Assembly: GCA_029255685.2 (NCBI GenBank)
Contig: CM055312.2
Location: 79,118,369 to 79,182,368, forward strand
Origin: Silene conica
Taxonomy: Eukaryota; Streptophyta; Magnoliopsida; Caryophyllales; Caryophyllaceae
Length of the DNA stretch: 64,000 bases
Reading direction: 5' to 3'
The position numbers were made by a program, and so were the translations under genes. The notes beneath the pieces are model-generated. The model saw only the letters and a list, made by a program, of their open reading frames with translations. It did not search any database and was not told where the DNA came from. Positions 1 to 11,328 of this stretch are shown one piece after another. Position 1 is the first letter of the stretch; each line of letters starts with the position of its first letter.

Positions 1-300
1 TTACGTTTTAATTTTGATTTATTTTGTAAACAATAATTTTTACGTAAACGATTACATTTATAACGTCAACTTATATCTTATCTATATTAATATATAAACA
101 TTTAATGATTTCTGGTAAAGTCACGATTTAATTTTTTGTAGAGTCATTTATGGTGTGACCTTCCCCAAACTTTATTAAATTAAGTTTCGAATAACTGCCT
201 ACATTTAGTTTCGTGGTGTAAAGATTACGTTTTAATTTTGATTTATTTTGTAAACAATAATTTCGACGTAAACGATTACATTTATAACGTCAACTTATAT
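1..300. repeat. Two direct copies of a 76 bp AT-rich sequence, 224 bp apart
   Basis: Bases 1-76 and 225-300 are nearly identical and lie 224 bp apart, so the left window edge may cut a longer tandem array. The intervening DNA is AT-rich with no coding signal. The block leads into a Helitron-type 3' end at 631-660 and is probably part of that element. Confidence 0.7.
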
Positions 301-630
301 GTTATATATTATATGTTATATATTATATATTATATATTAAAATATAATATCAATGGTGATTTTTTACATAATTATTAAATAACGATTTATGACTAATAAT
401 CAATCATACAATAAATAATATATAATTATCATAAATTACAATAAATACTAACATTTACATTTTATAGTGATATTTACATTTTTAGATACTCAATACAATG
501 TTTTAAAACTTAATTTGAATGTGTGTTTTAACATATTGTCAACATAAAAGAAATTGAGTTGCAAAATATTCATGCATTATCGTCACTATTCTGTAATTAA
601 TTATCAACGACAATTTTTCTAAAAATATAT

Positions 631-660
631 CCGTGTATTTTTGCACGGGTTAAAAACTAG
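631..660 (+). mobile_element. Helitron 3' terminus (hairpin + CTAG)
   Basis: A short GC-richer hairpin (CCGTG at 631-635 pairing with CACGG at 644-648) is followed 8 bases later by CTAG at 657-660 and then a T. A hairpin about 10 bp before a CTRR end, with insertion between A and T, is the known 3' signature of Helitrons. The same arrangement occurs at 13.1, 39.5, 43.9, 48.9 and 54.2 kb. The 5' end lies left of the window or is not recognisable. Confidence 0.65.
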
Positions 661-697
661 TTTCTTATATAAATTTATAACATGGTGTCAATTTCAG

Positions 698-1415
698 TTG
701 TCATGTCCTAATGGGTTTTTGGGTATTGTTACGAGATATGACCATCGAGAATATCGCCGGTCTAGAGGGAGAACAAGTTGTGGCGTTATACATCGAGGCG
801 GATAAAGCGATTGTTTACAAATGTGAATTCAAGGGTTACCAAGACACCGTATGGGTAGCCAAATCCCAACAATTCTACCGTGAGTGGTACGTCTCGGGCA
901 CGATCGACTTCATTTTTGGAGATGCATTGGCCGTCATCCAAAATTCTACCATTTTGGCTAGAATCCCAAAAGTCGGACAACAAAACGTAATCACGGCCGA
1001 AAGCCGTAAATTGCTACAAGATTCGACGGGCATAATAATACAAGGGTGCACGATCAAAGCATCCCCAAAGGCTATTAAAGCAAAAAGTACGGTTCAAACA
1101 TACTTAGGGCGGCCTTGGAGGGATTATGCTACGGTGGTGTTCATGGAGTCTCGATTGGATGATGTTGTAAATCCATCGGGATGGCTAGAATGGAATAACA
1201 CCGCCCCTAAATACAAACTTTATTACACATAGTACAAAAATTTCGGGGTTGGCGCAAAAATCGCAAGTCGGGTGAAAAAGCCGAGTGTGCATCCAAAAGT
1301 CTCCAAATTTGAAACCGAAAAATTCACCGTTGATCGTTTTCTTCAAGGTGAAACTTGGATAAAGTCTACCGGTGTACCCTTTTATGGGGGCTTATTTAGT
1401 TTGGAGATGTATTAA
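698..1415 (+). pseudogene. Pectinesterase (pectin methylesterase) 3' exon, broken
   Basis: Pectinesterases remove methyl esters from cell-wall pectin. The reading frame from about 711 shows the family signature in order: RDMTIEN, the EQVVAL motif with the catalytic glutamine, GYQDT (first Asp), GTIDFIFGDA (second Asp), LGRPW (Arg) and GWLEW. All catalytic residues are therefore present. At 1230-1232 the frame meets TAG where the family has a Glu (the YYxEY motif). Family-like sequence then continues in the same frame (FGVGAKIASRV, ending near STGVPFYGGL) to TAA at 1413-1415. The block follows an AG acceptor at 696-697 and no upstream exon is visible; a Helitron end lies 38 bp before it. It is a truncated pseudogene, possibly a gene fragment carried by a transposon, or the last exon of a gene that recently acquired a stop. 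Confidence 0.85.
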
Positions 1416-1619
1416 GAATAAGTTTGTAGGATTAATGTCTTAGAAATTAGAATTGTATTACATTTGTCTCATGTTATGTAAAGATTATCCTTTGAGGATT
1501 GTTATTATATCCAATTTTCTCACCCAAATCACTCACAAACGACACCATATCATATACATCATCATTATTACTATAAAAGAAAAATGTATTTTAGCTTACG
1601 TGGCGCAATATAGTTACAA
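1416..1619. other. AT-rich DNA between the pectinesterase remnant and the LTR element
   Basis: No gene, tRNA or repeat recognised. The last bases (1620-1624, CATTC) are the left target-site duplication of the LTR retrotransposon. Confidence 0.5.
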
Positions 1620-1624
1620 CATTC

Positions 1625-2891
1625 TGAAGGAAAATCGAGTATAGTCTAACTAACAAGTTTTAATTAGTCTTACTAATTTCACTAATAAATCTTATATTAG
1701 TTTATATGATCAAAATCTTATGCATGCAAATAGTAATAAGTGTAAATGTTATAGAACGGATTCTTACAATCGGTCCAATAAAATGCTAGGACGATCCTCC
1801 ACGGAGCAACCAAGATAGCTTGCTTCCTTTACGATGCACCCAAGACCTACCCTTAAACACCGAATGCAAGCACGGACTAGGTGAACGAACAAACGGTTTC
1901 GCCTTAATCGAGTTCTAATTATATTAGAACCTTAACCGAAATATTTTAATGCTTGCTATATTATCAAAATAATATTGTGAGGTTTTATTATATTTCTCAC
2001 ACTAGAATATCTCTTGTGTGCTTAAAAACTAAGAATGAGCTTATGGTGTGTCTTACACATTTTAAAGCAAGAGGATGGGAGTGGGTTAATTATGTCGTGT
2101 GGGTTAAGCCCTAGGGAAGGGTTAGAGCCAAATTTGGCTTACCCAAAAACTTAGGCTCTAGTGCTAATAATTAGGGAGTTAAGGCTATGTCATCATTTTG
2201 TCTTTAAAAATGATTTAAGCAATTAATCACCCCATAAATCAAAACCACACGGTACATTAACTTGTAAAATGGACTCCATTTTATAATTATACTTTTGTAC
2301 AAATAACAAAATGTAACATCCCATGTCACATATAATTTATTTGTATTAATTTTAAATAAAGATTTATCAAATAAATATTATTTCAAAATTAATTAAATCA
2401 TATTTAACAAAATTAAATTAGTAATTCGTAATTACCGTCCCAATAAATGGTTATTATAATAATCGTCAATACGATATACAACATTTGTCATAACCATATT
2501 TCATTCATATTCAAATCTCGACATTTCATAAACATCGATCAATATTTGATAATTGATACATTTCAACTCAAATATAAATCTTACTAAGATTTAACCTCTG
2601 ATTACTTAATATACGGTTATAAGGAGTTAGATCAATTTGTATCATATACAATTGATCAACATATTATTTAAGGGGTCTGTCCTATAGGTGTGACCTAAAG
2701 GGATCAACTGACCACCACCGTCATACGACAGTAATGTCAAACTCTAGTCAGCCAATCATTACCGATTAATGTTGGTCAGTTGACTATATCAAATATCGGA
2801 TCGTCCTTTGCATATTCATTTCATAAGATTTATGACAATGATTTTTATCACTGTCGTGATCGCACAATTGTTGAGGACACATTTCCCAAAA
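1625..2891 (-). repeat. 3' LTR of the gag-only element
   Basis: 1267 bp direct-repeat partner of 9178-10426. On the plus strand it starts TGAAGG and ends CCCAAAA, where the other LTR has CCCAACA, so the terminal dinucleotide is mutated here. It carries an extra 18 bp near 2083-2100 compared with the 5' LTR. Confidence 0.93.
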
Positions 2892-2905
2892 ATCTCCCAC
2901 TTGTA
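2892..2905 (-). other. Polypurine tract of the gag-only element
   Basis: On the minus strand AAGTGGGAGATT lies directly before the 3' LTR. This is the typical plant copia polypurine tract that primes plus-strand DNA synthesis. Confidence 0.8.
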
Positions 2906-5267
2906 CTCGACAAGTGTGCGTCACCAATTCTCTTGTCCTATTACGTCATCTCCCACTCAATGCAAGGTGTCTTCCAGGTCGTACTTGCATTTGATCATAT
3001 CTTGAGCGGTTTTTCTCGATCTGGAGATTTAACTGGTTTGACCGGAATTATCTACCATAGATACCTTCCGAGCGTGGCCACGCATTTCCAGTTAAACTTC
3101 TCCTCGAGTGGCCTTGAGATTTAAGACAACCCTGACAAGGGGTTGGACAATTCTTATCCTACTGTTCCCTTTGACTAACACAGTCCATCATGACCCAAAA
3201 GAAGCCCATTTGACCCCCTTTAACGGTTGATCGTAGAGATAAAATCAAAGTCAATCTGAGGCTGCATCACCTTGGGTGAACAGTCTCAAGTCAAAGAATC
3301 GACTTATGTGAATAATATAGTAGCTCTCGCCACGACCAGGCTAATTATAAAATTTCCAGAACTCTATAAGCGGTCACTAAAGGCCCGACAAAGTGTTACA
3401 CAGTCTGCCTATGTGATCGACTAGTCATCTCATATGACTCTATGACATTTGAACTTGTCATCAATCGCCTCACACTCTAGTCGCTTCGAGACGTCACCTC
3501 ATACAAGCGACTATGGGCTATACTACGTTAATCCAGTTCACTTATGGGGTTCAAAATTGTCTCTTACAACCCATTTGGATTCCACAAAGTATAAATTGTG
3601 AGTTAATAATAACTCAAACGATAAGAGTGATTGTTATGTGCGAACAATCAATACGATATTGCTGCTCCACATAAACAATCTTTGATGCTCATACATCAAT
3701 TTGTATTAACGGTTTGTTATGTGAATATACCCTATCTTCACATCTTTTAAACCTACAAATTCCGGTTTCCTTATGACTCGTATTATCTCGTATAATATGA
3801 TCTTTATTCAAGTATACACTTCAAGTCTTTTATACTCGACTCAAGTCTCTTTACTTTAAGGAAGCTCCCACTGTTTTCTTAAAACTTATGACATATCATC
3901 TTTATGAATATTGTCATATTGTACTAGAAATCATATTGTAGTTCACCTAGATTCGATCCACTAGTTCTCCTTGAGAAACTTATATCGAAATAAGGTTTTG
4001 TTTCAACTTTTGTCATTTTAATCAAGGTTATATGAATTAACATTTTCATATCTTGGTTCATATCCAAACCTTGTAAACTAATCAGTGACGTTTTATTATC
4101 ATATAATAAACTCACTTATGATCCAAACCTTGTAAACTAATCAGTGACGTTTTATTATCATATAATAAACTCACTTATGATTTATGTTCTTAACATACAT
4201 TCATCTAGAATTGAAAACCTTGTATTCTTTAACCCTTAAAGAATCACCATTCTTTTAATGGTAGGTCCCGTTTCCTTAATAACTTTTCTCCCACTAATTC
4301 TGTATTACTATCTTATAGTTTAATAACTCTCACTATCTTCATAGTATTTTGGTAACATCTTCAAACATCTTCTCAACTCATAATGAACATTTCATTTTGA
4401 TTTACTTCAAACATCTTCTCAACTCGTTATGAACATTTCATTTTTCATTTTCCTTCCCACGAGAACGGGAGATGATTTCTCCTTTATTATCTTTATAAAA
4501 CAGAAAGATTAACAACATAGAAACGATTTCCTTCTGTTAACATCCGCGGTTCCTTTTGTTCTCTCTAAGAACTAATGACAACATATGGAACATTTCCTTT
4601 TGTGTCCTCGCGTAGTTTCTTCTGTGTCCTCTCGTAGTTTCTTCTATCCAATCTTTTAGAATTCTTCTCAAGGACTCCTTATAGGATTCTTCTCTAAGAT
4701 CCTATGTTTATTTCATTGGTTTGCGGGCGTAGAATTTCTCCCACTCTATCCTTTTAAAATAACCATTATTTAAGAAGGATAGCATTTTTGCCCGTCAACA
4801 ATGTATTGGATAAAGAATTTAGATGAGTAGTGAGACATTAGTATTCTCATTCGTTTAAGGTGATCATCTTATAACGAACTAATGTTCTTATGCTTGAATT
4901 TGAAGTATTTCACGTGATATAATTCTCGGTTTTAAGTAAGTCGTATTACTTTAATAATGATCCTATCATGTCTAGCGTACGGTGAACTATTCAAGGTACT
5001 TTATTACGATCTATGAAAATCGTATCAACTCATGTTATATATCATAAAAGCATTTTAAAACACAACCAAACATGTTTGATTAAGAACAAAAGGATGACTT
5101 GGGTTGAAAACCAAGTCACCACTATCACAACCATTGTTTCAACAAGATTCTTGTCGTACAAGAAATACAAAGTTCTTAAATTAAAATGCAAAATGAAAGA
5201 AGACATCAAAATGAAAATTTGGAGCCATGCTCTTCATGTCTTCAATCTCAGATGTTATCATAGTCAT
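2906..5267. other. Non-coding 3' internal region of the gag-only element
   Basis: This 2.4 kb fills the place where pol would be. I see no frame with integrase, reverse transcriptase or RNase H motifs; the short open frames are chance. It holds a perfect 59 bp tandem duplication (4062-4120, 4121-4179) and a looser one of about 50 bp around 4345-4440. Confidence 0.7.
4062..4179. repeat. 59 bp tandem duplication
   Basis: The block starting ATCCAAACCTTG is repeated head to tail with no differences seen, at 4062 and 4121. It lies inside the retrotransposon tail. Confidence 0.9.
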
Positions 5268-5275
5268 CCATGAAA

Positions 5276-5780
5276 CAGGGCCGTCCCTGACATTTTGGGG
5301 GCCCTGTGCGAAACTGAAAAAATAGGCCCTAATATTTTAATACACGCCTATGTTAAATATGAATATAAGGAACATTTTTTTAAAAATATTAACAATTTTG
5401 ATTAAAAAAAAGCAAACGAGGCCCAACAGGTATGTTATAAATTAAATTGGGTTTCCATAATATGCCAAGAGGGCTTCATTGGCATGCTGGATAACTGTTC
5501 GTAATTCCACATAGTTGGCGCGGTTTCAATCCTCACTAACACCACTCTTTCTGATTTTTAAATGAAAAATTAAACTTCAAAATGATGCATAGGGGAATCA
5601 AACGTGATCTTTGAATTCAAAGGTGAGAATCCTACCACTTTGACACTACTAATAGATTGTTAGAATGACACTAACAAATATATATTAGAGTTGTTTATGT
5701 ATCTGGGTCGTATATTGGGCCCTTTAGAATTGGGGGCCCTGTGCGACCGCGCGGGTTGAACACCCCCTGAGCCGGCCCTG
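5276..5780. mobile_element. hAT-type MITE nested in the LTR element (505 bp)
   Basis: The left end begins CAGGGCCGTCCCTGA and the right end is its imperfect inverted copy (CTGAGCCGGCCCTG on the plus strand). The 8 bp CCATGAAA flanks it exactly on both sides (5268-5275 and 5781-5788). An 8 bp target duplication with CAGGG termini is diagnostic of the hAT superfamily. Subterminal GGGGGCCCTGTGCGA blocks occur near both ends. There is no transposase, so it is a non-autonomous derivative. It sits about 140 bp downstream of the gag stop, so it post-dates the host element family's gag arrangement. Confidence 0.93.
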
Positions 5781-5916
5781 CCATGAAAGGGAACTTCAAG
5801 TTCTCCTTTCCTTTCTCCTTGTTCCAGCTTCTGGAAGGAGTCCCTTTAAAACAATTAAAAAGGGTTAAAATTAACAACTTGTATCATTATACAAAAGTTA
5901 ATGTTATAACACGAGT

Positions 5917-6708
5917 TTAAATAAGAATTATTACCAAAAGTGTGAACCTTTCAAGCTTTAGGTCGGCCAAGTACATCGGGCATTCACGTTTCCAATGCCC
6001 CATCTTCGTACAATAATGGCACTTATCATCAACTTTTGAAGATGATGCGGTCTTGGATGCCATTTTTCCTTTGCCTTTTCGATTTCTCCTTTTATACTTC
6101 CTTTTGCTCTTTTTCTCAAGATTAAGCATATTCTTCTTGGTACTTCGAATAAGTCCAAACTCCCTTTCAGCTTGTGAAGGCATATCAAGAAAGCGAAGAA
6201 TTCGATCTATTATGAGATAGTCAGGAGCTTCCATCCTTTGATCTTGCAAGATTTCAGATGGTACAACCGACTTAACCACCGAAGAACTCGTAATTTGACC
6301 CTTATACGAGTTTGGGTCAAAAGATGCAGAAATTACTTCATGAAGCAACGTCCTAGGAGTTTGAGAAAACATATTCTTAAGCTTAGTGTAAATCTCATTT
6401 GCCGTGCTAAGCATAATCAATCTTTCTTGGAGATCCGGCTCCAAAGAGAAAATGAGTATGTCCCTAAGAATGTTTGACTCCTTTATATAGGCCTCATAGA
6501 CCTCACGAGTTTCTATCGTGGAATGAGCAGTGGGAACAGGAGGAGCGGCTTCGGCAAGGTAACGAATCTTATTGTCACCTTCCGCAGCTATAAGTAATTG
6601 AGTTTCCCAATCTTTAAAATTAGTGCCTTGCTTCCTAAGCTTGCAACGATTCATAAAATATTGGAGCCATGAAACGTGATGTGGGAGTGGTGGAGCGTTA
6701 TTTGCCAT
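5917..6708 (-). CDS. Copia-type Gag polyprotein (263 aa)
   Basis: The product would form the virus-like particle and bind element RNA. The frame opens with MANNAPPLPHHVSWLQYF. A gag core resembling the UBN2/Retrotran_gag family spans roughly residues 15-150. It is followed by a lysine/arginine-rich stretch (about 195-220) and one CCHC zinc knuckle, CHYCTKMGHWKREC, near residues 230-243. The frame ends soon after the knuckle instead of running on into protease and integrase. The leader before it is unusually long (about 2.4 kb). The frame has no internal stop, consistent with a recently active element. It is the only credible coding sequence of the 8.8 kb element. Confidence 0.82.
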   Translation of the reverse strand: MANNAPPLPHHVSWLQYFMNRCKLRKQGTNFKDWETQLLIAAEGDNKIRYLAEAAPPVPTAHSTIETREVYEAYIKESNILRDILIFSLEPDLQERLIMLSTANEIYTKLKNMFSQTPRTLLHEVISASFDPNSYKGQITSSSVVKSVVPSEILQDQRMEAPDYLIIDRILRFLDMPSQAEREFGLIRSTKKNMLNLEKKSKRKYKRRNRKGKGKMASKTASSSKVDDKCHYCTKMGHWKRECPMYLADLKLERFTLLVIILI

Positions 6709-9163
6709 TGATAGATAGTCGAAAATGAACTACAAATGAAAATTAAGGAGTTAAAACACAATTATCGGTTTAATAAATAAACTTGTAAATATTTAAACAA
6801 GTTAAGCATCTACTTAATGATCTCTTACCCAATTAAGTAAATAATCCCGAGACCCAAATACACACTAACTCGGGCACGGTTTAGCCGATACATCCCTCAT
6901 TAATATGACTCGGTGGATTAACCCTTTAATCGATTCTACTTTTAGAACTTTCGGTCGATAAAATTACATTAATTCTTATCTTAGCCCGAACTTATTACCA
7001 CTACGGTGGCTTGAATACCTTCGTCGAGATCAACCAAATTTCGAGAACGTAATCATATTACCCCACTTCACCAACGTAATAAGGTTTGCACCCCGGTTTA
7101 GCCGAGCCTACTCCCTTATGAAGAAGATCCTTCACGGGTTCTTTACTTTTTGGTAAGGCTATGTCTCGATTTTTAAATAACGTAAGAGATCTTGTCAATT
7201 TATTATCTATCTCCTTTAAGTGAACTAAGTCGGTGAATTATCGATAAATTGATTGACACGGTCGATGAAATCGATAAAATGCATGAGATGAATGACGATT
7301 TGGCTATGCATGCAAACAAGATAAGCATAAATCAAAGCATAAAACTTTAAAATCATAAATAAAATCCTAGTATGGCCTTTCCTAAAACAAAATAAAGTAA
7401 ATTACAAATTCGGAAACCAACTTCTTTGGTCCCTTGAACTTCACACGCGGCACGCATCCCAAGGCAAACTCCGTCTTGGTCGGAACTCCTTTCCAAAATG
7501 GCATCGTCTTCAAGAATCTCCGGAATTACAAATAATTAAAAAATTTCTATCTATTTTATACATTATAAAATAAAATAACAAAATAAGGTGATACGAGATC
7601 ACATTAAATTACAACCAAACCGATAAACCCTTACATTACGGGAAATATCGATTAAAATCTAAGGCCATACTAAGTAAATTACATAATTCAAAATTACGTA
7701 AATTAAATTATGATATTCATAAACAATAATTAAATATGCAATGCTTATGTAAAATGCAAAACCTAAGCCAAATCGTCCTATTTAAACACATTTTAAATAT
7801 CGTTATTCGTAATAACACGGTTTTATGGAATAACGTGATTTAAACAATTTTAAAATCACTAATCACTCTATGAATCACTATTCATGATTTAGTCAAGTTT
7901 CCTAACACATTTTAGGATTCAAAATTTAGTCTTACTCAAATTTCTTAACCTTTCATTTTTATTTTAATATTGTTCGGTTTTAATCGGTTTTACGGGAAAT
8001 AGCATTAAAATAATCAACCGAGTCATAAAAATTTCGAAAATTCAAAATTCAAAACTTTGAACATACTGAAAATTTTCTAAAATTTCAGATCCTTAAAATC
8101 AATATTTTCGAAATATGCCCTTTTATTTCGTAAAATAAGCCGTATAAAATGCATAATATTTCGAAAAATTCAAAATTAATTCAAAAATTATGTAATAAAA
8201 TATCAATATAATTTTTACATCTTCCTAGACACTCAAAGTATCTGAAAATGCAGAGAAAACAGGCTGAAAACACTGTTTAAGGTCTGAAAAGTAATGATTA
8301 TGACTCTTAAACACTCAATTTCAACTTTAACTTTTAAAATTAAAATTTAAAATTTCAGAAACTTTTGGCACTAAATAAAAATATGTTGATGATCATATAT
8401 AATATGACTAATATGGGTGAATTTTTCGGACCATTTAAGTAACTTTTACTATTTTTAATAATTCGTGTCATATATTACGCGATTTTACCGATTAAAATCA
8501 TTTCTCATACAAAATTCGAGATTAATAGCTCAAAATTCACATGCATGCTAGAAATAATATATGTGACACTATATTAAATTTTTATGGTCAAATTCGAACT
8601 TAAACTATTTAAGCTAAAATATGTCACTAATATTACGATTTTTACGATAAAAATCAATATTCATGAAATATTATTGAAAAATTTCTGGAAAATTCATCAT
8701 ATAATTTATATATTGCATGTGACATCTACAAAAAAATTTATACTTAAATTCATAATATAACTATTTATCCCATATTTAACTCATTTTATGACTATTTAAC
8801 CATTAAAAATCATAAACCATGCATAAAACCTTCAATAATTTCGAAAATTATATATTCATAATATGTTAAATGCATGTGAGAACATATTTAAAATTCACGG
8901 CCAGAAACATTATTTAGCTATTTTTCCCATATTAAAACATTTTTTAACCGATTTTAAGCCCAAATTAAACAATTTAATTACAATATTGAACAATATTATT
9001 CCATAAATCATCAAAATGACTTAAAACTATTTTAAGACCAGAAAATATACATGCAATATGATTTTCGTGCATATCTTATATGTACTACTCATTTACGTTT
9101 TTAATTAAAACCGCATTTTCTCGCAAAAACGTATAAAATCGAGTTGCATGCAAGCAACCTAAT
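6709..9163 (-). other. Long untranslated leader of the gag-only element
   Basis: Between the primer binding site and gag lie about 2.45 kb of AT-rich DNA with no coding signal. Large retrotransposon derivatives often carry such leaders. No repeat or RNA gene was recognised within it. Confidence 0.6.
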
Positions 9164-9175
9164 GCTCTGATACCA
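9164..9175 (-). other. Primer binding site for initiator tRNA-Met
   Basis: Minus-strand TGGTATCAGAGC lies 2 bp inside the 5' LTR. It is complementary to the 3' end of plant initiator tRNA-Met, the standard primer of plant copia elements, and fixes the element's orientation. Confidence 0.92.
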
Positions 9176-9177
9176 CT

Positions 9178-10426
9178 TGAAGGAAAACCGAGTATAGTCT
9201 AACTAACAAGTTTTAATTAGTCTTACTAATTTCACTAATAAATCTTATATTAGTTTATATGATCAAAATCTTATGCATGCAAATAGTAATAAGTGTAAAT
9301 GTTATAGAACGGATTCTTACAATCGGTCCAATAAAATGCTAGGACGATCCTCCACGGAGCAACCAAGATAGCTTGCTTCCTTTACGATGCACCCAAGACC
9401 TACCCTTAAACACCGAATGCAAGCACGGACTAGGTGAACGAACAAACGGTTTCGCCTTAATCGAGTTCTAATTATATTAGAACCTTAACCGAAATATTGT
9501 AATGCTTGTTATATTATCAAAATAATATTGTGAGGTTTTATTATATTTCTCACACTAAAATATCTCTTGTGTGCTTAAAAACTAAGAATAAGCTTATGGT
9601 GTGTCTTACACATTTTAAAGCAAGAGGATGAGAGTGGGTTAAGCCCTAGGGAAGGGTTAGAGCCAAATTTGGCTTACCCAAAAACTTAGGCTCTAGTGCT
9701 AATAATTAGGGAGTTAAGGCTATGTCACAATTTTGTCTTTAAAAATGATTTAAGCAATTAATCACCCCATAAATCAAAACCATACGGTGCATTAACTTGT
9801 AAAATGGACTCCATTTTATAATTATACTTTTGTACAAATAACAAAATGTAACATCCCATGTCACATATAATTTATTTGTATTAATTTTAAATAAAGATTT
9901 ATCAAATAAATATTATTTCAAAATTAATTAAATCATATTTAACAAAATTAAATTAGTAATTCGTAATTACCGTCCCAATAAATGGTTATTATAATAATCG
10001 TCAATACGATATACAACATTTGTCATAACCATATTTCATTCATATTCAAATCTCGACATTTCATAAACATCGATCAATATTTGATAATTGATACATTTCA
10101 ATTCAAATATAAATCTTACTAAGATTTAACCTCTGATTACTTAATATACGGTTATAAGGAGTTAGATCAATTTGTATCATATACAATTGATCAACATATT
10201 ATTTAAGGGGTCTGTCCTATAGGTGTGACCTAAAGGGATCAACTGACCACCACCGTCATACGACAGTAATGTCAAACTCTAGTCAGTCAATCATTACCGA
10301 TTAATGTTGGTCAGTTGACTATATCAAATATCGGATCGTCCCTTGCATATTCATTTCATAATATTTATGACAATGATTTTTATCACTGTCGTGATCGCAC
10401 AATTGTTGAGGACACATTTCCCAACA
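9178..10426 (-). repeat. 5' LTR of the gag-only element
   Basis: 1249 bp, TG...CA ended on the plus strand (TGAAGG ... CCCAACA), nearly identical to 1625-2891. It is followed by the right target duplication CATTC (10427-10431). Confidence 0.94.
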
Positions 10427-10431
10427 CATTC

Positions 10432-11328
10432 ACCCTTTCAAGCCCTCACATTCACCTTCACAAACCAATTTCTCCACAACAAATCAAAACCTTAGAATTT
10501 GACAACTCACCTTAAGATCATTATGGCTAAAAACGTGATTCATACAAATACCAAAATTATTCCCTTTTACCTAAATATTTTACAGTTAAGAATATTTGAT
10601 TATATAATTAAGAGTTTTTGATTCTACAATTAACTGTGATTCATGCTACAATTAACCGTCATACATAAAATTAACCGTAATTCATGGAGAAATTAATATT
10701 CATGCACCTTTGAAAAGATATTTTATACAAAAAAAACGTGTTTTCCAAATTAATATTCATGCACCTTTGAAAAGATGTTTTTTCTATGGCTAAATATAAT
10801 TAGATTTTCTAATTTACTTAGTTTTGGAAAGATAATTTTAAAAAAAATATCTATAATTAATAAAATATAATTAATAATATGTTAATCTACCTAAATACCG
10901 ACTTAATAAATTAACACATCCTTAATTTTAGTTTTGAAAAGATATTTTTTTAAAAACGCGTGTTTTACTGATTTTACTTACATATATACAATCATTAATT
11001 ACCAAAAAATTCGGATAGAGTGAATTAACCGTGATTTGATTATACAATTAACCGTGAGATTTTATTCTACCTAAAGATGTTATTAAAAACCGTGTAACAA
11101 ACAGATTTTATTATATGGCTAAAGATAATTAGATTTGAAATATTGCTTAGTTTCGGAAAGATAATTTTAAAAAAATAATCTTCTAATAAACGTGAATAAA
11201 ATTTGTATTTTCCATATACTGGAGTCTAACTACGTCTTTTATATACCCTACCTTTACATTCCTATACAAAATCATCTAAACAATTTGTGCAATTACTTCA
11301 CGAAATTTTCTTCAGTTTATCAAATCAA
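10432..11328. other. AT-rich DNA upstream of the RPA-like gene, probably Helitron
   Basis: No coding frame. A motif around ATTCATGCACCTTTGAAAAG occurs twice, near 10700 and 10755, as a short direct repeat. A promoter-like TATATACCC lies near 11240, ahead of the RPA-like reading frame. The stretch probably belongs to the Helitron ending at 13127. Confidence 0.5.

Larger units (their letters stand above)
1625..10426 (-). mobile_element. Non-autonomous copia-type LTR retrotransposon, gag only (8.8 kb)
   Basis: Two long direct repeats (1625-2891 and 9178-10426) bound the element and are flanked by the same 5 bp, CATTC (1620-1624 and 10427-10431). Read on the minus strand, the order is 5' LTR, tRNA-iMet primer binding site, long leader, gag, long non-coding tail, polypurine tract, 3' LTR. 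No protease, integrase, reverse transcriptase or RNase H reading frame is visible, so movement would need enzymes in trans. The LTRs differ by one 18 bp indel and about 15 substitutions by eye, which indicates a fairly recent insertion. A hAT MITE (5276-5780) is nested inside. Copia assignment rests on the primer binding site and the gag type. Confidence 0.92.

Noticed and set aside
2780-3124. 114-codon frame on the plus strand crossing the LTR boundary
   Set aside because: It starts inside the 3' LTR and runs against the element's direction. The matching region of the other LTR gives a different short frame.
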